NCBI RefSeq assembly: GCF_046630445.1
Contig: NC_092334.1
Coordinates: forward strand, 101,503,501 to 101,567,500
Source: Rutidosis leptorrhynchoides
Taxonomy: Eukaryota > Streptophyta > Magnoliopsida > Asterales > Asteraceae
DNA: 64,000 bases
Direction of reading: 5' to 3'
In this document: one piece after another, positions 14,393 through 29,278 of the stretch
Numbering within the stretch: the stretch's first letter is position 1
Layout: each line of letters starts with the position of its first letter
Program-made: the position numbers and the translations under genes
Notes under the pieces: model-generated
What the model was told of the DNA's origin: nothing
The model's database searches: none
Seen by the model: only the letters and a program-made list of their open reading frames with translations

Positions 14393-15999
14393 TTAAGCTG
14401 TTGAAGGTGTTGACGAATCTTCTGGAAATAGATGCGGGTATTTCTCCTTCATCTGATCTTCACGCTCCCAGGTGAACTCGGGTCCTCTACGAGCATTCCA
14501 TCGAACCTTAACAATTGGTATCTTGTTTTGCTTAAGTCTTTTAACCTCACGATCCATTATTTCGACGGGTTCTTCGATGAATTGAAGTTTTTTGTTGATT
14601 TGGATTTCATCTAACGGAATAGTGAGATCTTCTTTAGCAAAACATTTCTTCAAATTCGAGACGTGGAAAGTGTTATGTACAGCCGCGAGTTGTTGAGGTA
14701 ACTCAAGTCGGTAAGCTACTGGTCCGACACGATCAATAATCTTGAATGGTCCAATATACCTTGGATTTAATTTCCCTCGTTTACCAAATTGAACAACGCC
14801 TTTCCAAGGTGCAACTTTAAGCATGACCATCTCTCCAATTTCAAATTCTATATCTTTTCTTTTAATGTCAGCGTAGCTCTTTTGTCGACTTTGGGCGGTT
14901 TTCAACCGTTGTTGAATTTGGATGATCTTCTCGGTAGTTTCTTGTATAATCTCCGGACCCGTAATCTGTCTATCCCCCACTTCACTCCAACAAATTAGAG
15001 ACCTGCACTTTCTACCATAAAGTGCTTCAAACGGCGCCATCTCAATGCTTGAATGGTAGCTGTTGTTGTAGGAAAATTCTGCTAACGGTAGATGTCGATC
15101 CCAACTGTTTCCGAAATCAACAACACATGCTCGTAGCATGTCTTCAAGCGTTTGTATCGTCCTTTCGCTCTGCCCATCAGTTTGTGGATGATAGGCAGTA
15201 CTCATGTCTAGACAAGTTCCTAATGCTTGCTGTAATGTCTGCCAGAATCTTGAAATAAATCTGCCATCCCTATCAGAGATAATAGAGATTGGTATTCCAT
15301 GTCTGGAGACGACTTCCTTCAAATACAGTCGTGCTAACTTCTCCATCTTGTCATCTTCTCTTATTGGCAGGAAGTGTGCGATTTGGTGAGACGATCAACT
15401 ATTACACAAATAGTATCAAAACCACTTGCAGTCCTTGGCAATTTAGTAATGAAATCCATGGTAATGTTTTCCCATTTCCATTCCGGGATTTCAGGTGTTG
15501 TAGTAGACCTGATGGTTTCTGATGTTCAGCTTTGACCTTAGAACACGTCAAACATTCTCCTACATATTTAGCAATATCGGCTTTCATACCTGGCCACCAA
15601 AAATATTTCTTAAGATCCTTGTACATCTTTCCCGTTCCAGGATGTATTGAGTATCTGGTTTTATGAGCTTCTCTAAGTACCATTTCTCTCATATCTCCAA
15701 ATTTTGGTACCCAAATTCTTTCAGCCCTATACCGGGTTCCGTTTTCCCGAATATTAAGATGCTTCTCCGATCCTTTGGGTATTTCATCCTTTAAATTTCC
15801 CTCTTTTAAAACTCCTTGTTGCGCCTCCTTTATTTGAGTAGTAAGGTTAGTGTGAATCATTATATTCATAGATTTTACTCGAATGGGTTCTCTGTCCTTT
15901 TTGCTCAAGGCGTCGGCTACCACATTTGCCTTCCCCGGGTGGTAATGAATCTCAAAGTCGTAATCATTCAACAATTCAATCCACCTACGCTGCCTCATA
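14393..15999 (-). pseudogene. Element A pol, 3' part: RNase H end, integrase and chromodomain
   Basis: The minus strand encodes, in order, the RNase H tail (ending [12 protein letters not shown]), the integrase zinc-binding region (HPG...CLTCSK), the integrase core ([32 protein letters not shown]) and a C-terminal chromodomain ([19 protein letters not shown]). Residues 14393-15346 are one open frame. The upstream part is knocked out of frame by two single-base losses, near 15495 and near 15380, relative to element B. Element B is inserted at 15999/16000 just after the RNase H motif [12 protein letters not shown]. The chromodomain places A among the chromoviruses. Confidence 0.9.
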
Positions 16000-18900
16000 T
16001 GTAGTGACCCGAACTTTTCCATGTTTATATATATTAATTGAGATTGATATTTACATGATTAAATGTTTCCAACATGTTAAGCAATCAAACTTGTTAAGAC
16101 TTGATTAATTGAAATATGTTTCATATAGACAATTGACCACCCAAGTTGACCGGTGATTCACGAACGTTAAAACTTGTAAAAACTATATGATGACATATAT
16201 ATGGATATATATATATAGTTAACATGATACTATGATAATTAAACATATCATTAAGTATATTAACAATGAACTACATATGTAAAAACAAGACTACTAACTT
16301 AATGATTTTTAAACGAGACATATATGTAACGATTATCGTTGTAAAGACATTTAATGTATATATATCATATTAAGAGATATTCATACATGATAATATCATG
16401 ATAATATAATAATTTAAAATCTCATTTGATATTATAAACATTGGGTTAACAACATTTAACAAGATCGTTAACCTAAAGGTTTCAAAACAACACTTACATG
16501 TAACGACTAACGATGACTTAACGACTCAGTTAAAATGTATATACATGTAGTGTTTTAATATGTATTTATACACTTTTGAAAGACTTTAATACACTTATCA
16601 AAATACTTCTACTTAACAAAAATGCTTACAATTACATCCTCGTTCAGTTTCATCAACAATTTTACTCGTATGCACCCGTATTCGTACTCATACAATACAC
16701 AGCTTTTAGATGTATGTACTATTGGTATATACACTCCAATGATCAGCTCTTAGCAGCCCATGTGAGTCACCTAACACATGTGGGAACCATCATTTGGCAA
16801 CTAGCATGAAATATCTCATAAAATTACAAAAATATGAGTAATCATTCATGACTTATTTACATGAAAACAAAATTACATATCCTTTATATCTAATCCATAC
16901 ACCAACGACCAAAAACACCTACAAACACTTTCATTCTTCAATTTTATTCATCTAATTGATCTCTCTCAAGTTATATCTTCAAGTTCTAAGTGTTCTTCAT
17001 AAATTCCAAAAGTTCTAGTTTCATAAAATCAAGAATACTTCCAAGATTACAAGTTTACTTCCAAGTTTTCTAAATCCATTCCAAGTAATCATCCAAGATC
17101 AAGAAACCTTTGTTACTTATAGTAGGTTATCTTTCTAATACAAGGTAATAATCATATTCAAACTTTAATTCAATTTCTATAACTATAACAATCTTATTTC
17201 AAGTGATGATGATCTTACTTGAACTTGTTTTCGTGTCATGATTCTGCTTCAAGAACTTCGAGCCATCCAAGGATCCGTTGAAGCTAGATCCATTTTTCTC
17301 TTTTCCAGTAGGTTTATCCAAGGAACTTAAGGTAGTAATGATGTTCATAACATCATTCGATTCATACATATAAAGCTATCTTAGTCGAAGGTTTAAACTT
17401 GTAATCACTGGAACATAGTTTAGTTAATTCTAAACTTGTTCGCAAACAAAAGTTAATCCTTCTAACTTGACTTTTAAAATCAACTAAACACATGTTCTAT
17501 ATCTATATGATATGCTAACTTAATAATTTAAAACCTGTAAACACGAAAAACACCGTAAAACCGGATTTACACCGTCGTAGTAACACCGCGAGCTGTTTTG
17601 GGTTAGTTAATTAAAAACTATGATAAACTTTGATTTAAAAGTTGTTATTCTGAGAAAATGATTTTTATTATGAACATGAAACTATATCCAAAAATTATGG
17701 TTAAACTCAAAGTGGAAGTATGTTTTCTAAAATGGTCATTTAGACGTCGTTCTTTCGACTGAAATGACTACCTTTACAAAAACGACTTGTAACTTATTTT
17801 TCCGACTATAAACCTATACTTTTTATGTTTAGATTCATAAAATAGAGTTCAATATGAAACCATAGCAATTTGATTCACTCAAAACGGATTTAAAATGAAG
17901 AAGTTATGGGTAAAACAAGATTGGATAATTTTTCTCATTTTAGCTACGTGAAAATTGGTAACAAATCTATTCCAACCATAACTTAATCAACTTGTATTGT
18001 ATATTATGTAATCTTGAGATACCATAGACACGTATACAATGTTTCGACCTATTATGTCGACACATCTATATATATTTCGGAACAACCATAGACACTCTAT
18101 ATGTGAATGTTGGAGTTAGCTATACAGGGTTGAGGTTGATTCCAAAATATATATAGTTTGAGTTGTGATCAATACTGAGATACGTATACACTAGGTCGTG
18201 GATTGATTCAAGATAATATTTATCGATTTATTTCTGTACATCTAACTGTGGACAACTAGTTGTAGGTTACTAACGAGGACAGCTGACTTAATAAACTTAA
18301 AACATCAAAATATATTAAAAGTGTTGTAAATATATTTTGAACATACTTTGATATATATGTATATATTGTTATAGGTTCGTGAATCAACCAGTGGCCAAGT
18401 CTTACTTCCCGACGAAGTAAAAATCTGTGAAAGTGAGTTATAGTCCCACTTTTAAAATCTAATATTTTTGGGATGAGAATACATGCAGGTTTTATAAATG
18501 ATTTACAAAATAGACACAAGTACGTGAAACTACATTCTATGGTTGAATTATCGAAATCGAATATGCCCCTTTTTATTAAGTCTGGTAATCTAAGAATTGG
18601 GGAACAGACACCCTAATTGACGCGAATCCTAAAGATAGATCTATTTGGCCTAACAAACCCCATCCAAAGTACCGGATACTTTAGTACTTCGAAATTTATA
18701 TCATATCCGAAGGGTGTCCCGGAATGATGGGGATATTCTTATATATGCATCTTGTTAATGTCGGTTACTAGGTGTTCACCATATGAATGATTTTTATCTC
18801 TATGTATGGGATGTGTATTGAAATATGAAATCTTGTGGTCTATTGTTACGATTTGATATATATAGGTTAAACCTATAACTCACCAACATTTTTGTTGACG

Positions 18901-19265
18901 TTTAAAGCATGTTTATTCTCAGGTGAATACTAAGAGCTTCCGCTGTTGCATACTAAAATAAGGACAAGATTTGGAGTCCATGTTTGTATGATATTGTGTA
19001 AAAACTGCATTCAAGAAACTGATTTCGATGTAACATATTTGTATTGTAAACCATTATGTAATGGTCGTGTGTAAACAGGATATTTTAGATTATCATTATT
19101 TGATAATCTACGTAAAGCTTTTTAAATCTTTATTTATGAAATAAAGGTTATGGTTTGTTTTAAAATGAATGCAGTCTTTGAAAAACGTCTCATATAGAGG
19201 TCAAAACCTCGCAACGAAATCGATTAATATGGAACGTTTTTAATCAATAAGAACGGGACATTTCA
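16000..19265 (+). repeat. 5' LTR of element B
   Basis: TGTAGTGACCCGAAC to CGGGACATTTCA, closely matching 25997-29273. A TATA-like CCTTTATATC lies at about 16879, roughly 880 bases in, a plausible U3 promoter. The shared hairpin (18884-18897), TTCTCAGG and GCTTCCGCTG block occupy about 18878-18945, followed by about 320 bases to the LTR end. Confidence 0.94.
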
Positions 19266-19267
19266 GT

Positions 19268-19280
19268 TGGTATCCGAGCG
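19268..19280 (+). other. Primer-binding site of element B
   Basis: TGGTATCCGAGCG two bases after the LTR, one mismatch from the initiator-Met tRNA complement TGGTATCAGAGCG seen in elements A and J. Confidence 0.85.
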
Positions 19281-19474
19281 TTGGTCTTAGAGAACCAGAA
19301 TTTTGCATTAGTGTGTCTTATCGAGTTTGTTAGGATGCACTAGTGAGTCTGGACTTCGACCGTGTTTACTCGAAAAATGATTGCTTAACAAATTTTGTTG
19401 GAAACTATATATTTTTAACATGTGAATATTATGTGATATATTAATCTCTTAACGCGTTTGATATTATGTGATAG

Positions 19475-20089
19475 ATGTCTACCTCTAGAACAAGTCCCAT
19501 TGACTCACCTAATAATAATGAAGAGTCAAATGTAAATTGGAATGATTCGTGGACTGATTCACAAGTTCCCGAAGAGGAACCGGAAGAAGAGTCGGAACCG
19601 GAAGAAGAATCGGAACCGGAAGAAGAATCGGAACAGGATGAAGAAATAGAACCGGTGGGGGAAATAATAAAACGGTTAAGTAAAAGAAAATCCTCAACCA
19701 ACCGACCAAGGTTAATTATGGTCAATGGTGTTTCCGCCAAGGAAGCAAAATATTGGGAGGATTACCAATTCTCCGATGAATCGGATTCCGTCGAGAATTC
19801 CGATGATGTTATAGAAATTACCCCAACTGAATTTAAAAAGGCAAAAGAAAATAATAAGGGAAAGAGCATAAAAATAGAGAAATCTAATTCCAACCCCGAT
19901 GAACTTTATATGTATCGTCAACCCCCGAAGTCCTTAAGTTGTAACAATGACCCGGGAACCTCTAAACCACCAGGTTTTTCTAAGCCAATGTGGAAAACGA
20001 CAGCTAGTATTAGGGGAACATCATATATCCCTAGAAACTTGGCAAAACGAACCAAAACCGAAGAAGAAGAAACGAGCGAGTCGGAATAA
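19475..20089 (+). CDS. Acidic accessory protein upstream of gag (element B)
   Basis: A 204-residue open frame with no family I recognise. The N-terminal third is strongly acidic, with SEPEEE-type repeats at about residues 30-55. A basic stretch (KRLSKRKSS) follows near residue 65, then a conserved segment DDVIEITPTEFKKAK near 115-130, and a C-terminal basic patch (RNLAKRTK) before a final acidic tail. This could suit a nuclear or chromatin-binding protein, but that is inference. It starts about 195 bases after the primer site. The same ORF is open in element A (33403-34017), and a shorter homologue is in the third element (63111-63599), so the frame is kept across divergent copies. The sequence before the start, TGTGATAGATGTC, is shared by all three and resembles a 3' splice site. 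Confidence 0.8.
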   Translation: MSTSRTSPIDSPNNNEESNVNWNDSWTDSQVPEEEPEEESEPEEESEPEEESEQDEEIEPVGEIIKRLSKRKSSTNRPRLIMVNGVSAKEAKYWEDYQFSDESDSVENSDDVIEITPTEFKKAKENNKGKSIKIEKSNSNPDELYMYRQPPKSLSCNNDPGTSKPPGFSKPMWKTTASIRGTSYIPRNLAKRTKTEEEETSESE

Positions 20090-20227
20090 GATAGTTGTAT
20101 TCGTGTGGTGTAATATGTGTAATATAGTGTGCTTATGCTTTATGATATATGTAAAAATTGCTTGTATTAATAAGTATTTTTTTTTATGAATCTAACTCTT
20201 GTCTATTTTACAGTATAAAAACACAAA

Positions 20228-20911
20228 ATGGATAGACAACCCAATATTTTAAGAGACCTACCCGGAGACATGATTGATGAAATCTTGTCTAGAGTCGGTC
20301 AGAATTCTTCGGCACAACTATTTAAGGCGAGATCAGTTTGTAAGACATTCGAAGAACGTTCCAAGAATGCCTTGGTTTATAAAAGGCTTTCGTTCGAAAG
20401 ATGGGGGATATCACATTGGGAAATCCATAAGTTACGATGTGTTTACTTTGACGCATATATTGCGGGGAACCCAAATGCTATTTTACGCAATGGGTTAAGA
20501 AATTATTTTGACTCAATATATCCGAATATTGGACTCCGTGATTTAGAAAAAGCGGCTAACATGCAACATAAAGAAGCATGTTATGCTTACGGATTAGTAA
20601 TGTTCGCTTCTCACCAAAGTGAGAACAAGAACATCGGGCTACAACTATTAAACAAAACGTTCCCACAAGTGACGGAGTCAGTAATTGGGGTAAGAAATGA
20701 GGTTTTTAGATTGTTACGGGACTGTTGGACATTACGTAACCCTCGTCCCTTTGACGACGTTACAACACGCTGTCTTATCAACGGCCATAACGGTTATGTT
20801 CCACAAGACCAAGGATGGGAAGTAATCCTAGTAAAACCAGAATGCATGACTTGTTTCTGGACGTATGAATTACGTGTCTTTATTGCCTTTGCTGAACAAC
20901 TTGTGTACTAG
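20228..20911 (+). CDS. F-box / Sel1-like protein carried by element B
   Basis: A 227-residue open frame between the acidic ORF and gag. Residues about 5-50 form an F-box (LPGDMIDEILSRV, then CKTF and VYKRLSF), the motif that binds SKP1 in SCF ubiquitin ligases. Residues about 100-140 (GLRDLEKAANMQHKEACYAY, then GLQLLNK) look like one Sel1-type helical repeat, and the C-terminus has a Cys-containing ECMTCFW segment. This order recalls the small plant F-box family typified by Arabidopsis At2g35280/At1g67623. It is not a normal retrotransposon function. A pyrimidine-rich tract ending TTTTACAG lies 15 bases before the ATG and may be a 3' splice site. The copy in element A differs at about three residues and is also open. 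Substrate unknown. Confidence 0.85.
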   Translation: MDRQPNILRDLPGDMIDEILSRVGQNSSAQLFKARSVCKTFEERSKNALVYKRLSFERWGISHWEIHKLRCVYFDAYIAGNPNAILRNGLRNYFDSIYPNIGLRDLEKAANMQHKEACYAYGLVMFASHQSENKNIGLQLLNKTFPQVTESVIGVRNEVFRLLRDCWTLRNPRPFDDVTTRCLINGHNGYVPQDQGWEVILVKPECMTCFWTYELRVFIAFAEQLVY

Positions 20912-21102
20912 CTAGAATTATCTTAACAACCATCTTGTATCAAATTTATTGTGTGCTATATTTCATGCTTTATGTAAAACAAGAGGTATTGTAAGTTTGT
21001 AAAATATTGTGTAAAAGTTTGAACGGAAATATTATTATAATCAGTTTTTCATATAGAATTGTAGTAGTTGAATTGTATATTAGCTACTAAGTATGAACTT
21101 AA

Positions 21103-21119
21103 CGGGTAGGTACTACCCG
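21103..21119 (+). other. Palindrome repeating the polypurine-tract string, before gag (element B)
   Basis: CGGGTAG-GTA-CTACCCG, perfect 7-bp arms. Its left half with the preceding bases (TTAACGGGTAGG) repeats the start of the string found just before the 3' LTR. It lies about 130 bases upstream of the gag start, and equivalents occur at 32373-32389 and 63801-63815. Confidence 0.8.
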
Positions 21120-21251
21120 AATTTAAACTTATAAAACGCTAATATGAAGAAAAAGCTTTTATAAATGAGTTCATATTATGCTACGAAATACTATTAACTA
21201 CTCTTAATATTCTGTATGATTAACTTGTTCCATTTGACTATTTTGAAGGAA

Positions 21252-25961
<4,710 letters not shown>

Positions 25962-25977
25962 AATTTCGGGACGAAAT

Positions 25978-25996
25978 TTATTTAACGGGTAGGCAC
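25978..25996 (+). other. Polypurine tract region of element B
   Basis: TTTAACGGGTAGGCAC directly before the 3' LTR (25997). It is preceded by AAATTTCGGGACGAAATTTA, a string also found before the 3' LTRs of A and the third element and, partly, of K. Confidence 0.65.
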
Positions 25997-28900
25997 TGTA
26001 GTGACCCGAACTTTTCCATGTTTGTATATATTAATTGAGATTGATATTTACATGATTAAATGTTTCCAACATGTTAAGCAATCAAACTTGTTAAGACTTG
26101 ATTAATTGAAATATGTTTCATATAGACAATTGACCACCCAAGTTGACCGGTGATTCACGAACGTTAAAACTTGTAAAAACTATATGATGACATATATATG
26201 GATATATATATAGTTAACATGATACTATGATAAGTAAACATATCATTAAGTATATTAACAATGAACTACATATGTAAAAACAAGACTACTAACTTAATGA
26301 TTTTTAAACGAGACATATATGTAACGATTATCGTTGTAAAGACATTTAATGTATATATATCATATTAAGAGATATTCATACATGATAATATCATGATAAT
26401 ATAATAATTTAAAATCTCATTTGATATTATAAACATTGGGTTAACAACATTTAACAAGATCGTTAACCTAAAGGTTTCAAAACAACACTTACATGTAACG
26501 ACTAACGATGACTTAACGACTCAGTTAAAATGTATATACATGTAGTGTTTTAATATGTATTTATACACTTTTGAAAGACTTCAATACACTTATCAAAATA
26601 CTTCTACTTAACAAAAATGCTTACAATTACATCCTCGTTCAGTTTCATCAACAATTTTACTCCTATGCACCCGTATTCGTACTCGTACAATACACAGCTT
26701 TTAGATGTATGTACTATTGGTATATACACTCCAATGATCAGCTCTTAGCAGCCCATGTGAGTCACCTAACACATGTGGGAACCATCATTTGGCAACTAGT
26801 ATGAAATATCTCATAAAATTACAAAAATATGAGTAATCATTCATGACTTATTTACATGAAAACAAAATTACATATCCTTTATATCTAATCCATACACCAA
26901 CGACCAAAAACACCTACAAACACTTTTATTCTTCAATTTTCTTCATCTAATTGATCTCTCTCAAGTTCTATCTTCAAGTTCTAAGTGTTCTTCATAAATT
27001 CCAAAAGTTCTAGTTTCATAAAATCAAGAATACTTTCAAGATTGCAAGTTTACTTCCAAGTTTTCTAAATCCATTCCAAGTAATCATCCAAGATCAAGAA
27101 ACCTTTGTTACTTACAGTAGGTTATCTTTCTAATACAAGGTAATAATCGTATTCAAACTTTAATTCAATTTCTATAACTATAACAATCTTATTTCAAGTG
27201 ATGATGATCTTACTTGAACTTGTTTTCGTGTCATGATTCTGCTTCAAGAACTTCGAGCCATCCAAGGATCCGTTGAAGCTAGATCCATTTTTCTCTTTTC
27301 CAGTAGGTTTATCCAAGGAACTTAAGATAGTAATGATGTTCATAACATCATTTGATTCATACATATAAAGCTATCTTATTCGAAGGTTTAAACTTGTAAT
27401 CACTAGAACATAGTTTAGTTAATTCTAAACTTGTTCGCAAACAAAAGTTAATCCTTCTAACTTGACTTTTAAAATCAACTAAACACATGTTCTATATCTA
27501 TATGATATGCTAACTTAATGATTTAAATCCTGGAAACACGAAAAACACCGTAAAACCGGATTTACGCCGTCGTAGTAACACTGCAGGCTGTTTTGGGTTA
27601 GTTAATTAAAAACTATGATAAACTTTGATTTAAAAGTTGTTATTCTGAGAAAATGATTTTTATTATGAACATGAAACTATATCTAAAAATTATGGTTAAA
27701 CTCAAAGTGGAAGTATGTTTTCTAAAATGGTCATCTAGACGTCGTTCTTTCGACTGAAATGACTACCTTTACAAAAACGACTTGTAACTTATTTTTCGAC
27801 TATAAACCTATACATTTTCTGTTTAGATTCATAAAATAGAGTTCAATATGAAACCATAGCAATTTGATTCACTCAAAACGGATTTAAAATGAAGAAGTTA
27901 TGGGTAAAACAAGATTGGATAATTTTTCTCATTTTAGCTACGTGAAAATTGGTAACAAATCTATTCCAACCATAACTTAATCAACTTGTATTGTATATTA
28001 TGTAATCTTGAGATACCATAGACACGTATACAATGTTTCGACCTATCATGTCGACACATCTATATATATTTCGGAACAACCATAGACACTCTATATGTGA
28101 ATGTTGGAGTTAGCTATACAGGGTTGAGGTTGATTCCAAAATATATATAGTTTGAGTTGTGATCAATACTGAGATACGTATACACTGGGTCGTGGATTGA
28201 TTCAAGATAATATTTATCGATTTATTTCTGTACATCTAACTGTGGACAACTAGTTGTAGGTTACTAACGAGGACAGCTGACTTAATAAACTTAAAACATC
28301 AAAATATATTAAAAGTGTTGTAAATATATTTTGAACATACTTTGATATATATGTATATATTGTTATAGGTTTGTGAATCAACCAGTGGCCAAGTCTTACT
28401 TCCCGACGAAGTAAAAATCTGTGAAAGTGAGTTATAGTCCCACTTTTAAAATCTAATATTTTTGGGATGAGAATACATGCAGGTTTTATAAATGATTTAC
28501 AAAATAGACACAAGTACGTGAAACTACATTCTATGGTTGAATTATCGAAATCGAATATGCCCCTTTTTATTAAGTCTGGTAATCTAAGAATTGAGGAACA
28601 GACACCCTAATTGATGCGAATCCTAAAGATAGATCTATTGGGCCTAACAAACCCCATCCAAAGTACCGGATGATTTAGTACTTCGAAATTTATATCATAT
28701 CCAAAGGGTGTCCCGGAATGATGGGGATATTCTTATATATGCATCTTGTTAATGTCGGTTACCAGGTGTTCACCATATGAATGATTTTTATCTCTATGTA
28801 TGGGATATGTATTGAAATATGAAATCTTGTGGTCTATTGTTACGATTTGATATATATATATATATATATATAGGTTAAACCTATAACTCACCAACATTTC

Positions 28901-29273
28901 TGTTGACGTTTAAAGCATGTTTATTCTCAGGTGAATATTAAGAGCTTCCGCTGTTGCATACTAAAATAAGGACAAGATTTGGAGTCCATGTTTGTATGAT
29001 ATTGTGTAAAAACTGCATTCAAGAAACTGATTTCGATGTAACATATTTGTATTCTAAACCATTATGTAATGGTCGTGTGTAAACAGGATATTTTAGATTA
29101 TCATTATTTGATAATCTACGTAAAGCTTTTTAAATCTTTATTTATGAAATAAAGGTTATGGTTTGTTTTAAAATAAATGCAGTCTTTGAAAAACGTCTCA
29201 TATAGAGGTCAAAACCTCGCAACGAAATCAATTAATATGGAACGTTTTTAATCAATAAGAACGGGATATTTCA
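25997..29273 (+). repeat. 3' LTR of element B
   Basis: A 3277-bp partner of 16000-19265, differing by scattered substitutions and a short TA expansion at about 28850-28872. The hairpin is CAACA-TTTC-TGTTG (28892-28905). It ends CGGGATATTTCA, followed by the TCATA duplication. Confidence 0.94.
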
Positions 29274-29278
29274 TCATA

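Noticed and set aside
16576-16809. 77-residue frame present in all four A/B LTRs
   Set aside because: The LTRs are near-identical copies, so conservation is not independent. The related LTR at 59992-62928 does not keep the frame, and there is no recognisable family.
18256-18519. 87-residue antisense frame present in all four A/B LTRs
   Set aside because: Same reasoning: recurrent only because the LTRs are recent copies, and not kept in LTRs G or I/J.
26000-29273. Envelope-like gene after pol in elements A or B
   Set aside because: The polypurine tract and LTR follow the chromodomain within about 40 bases; there is no room for another ORF.
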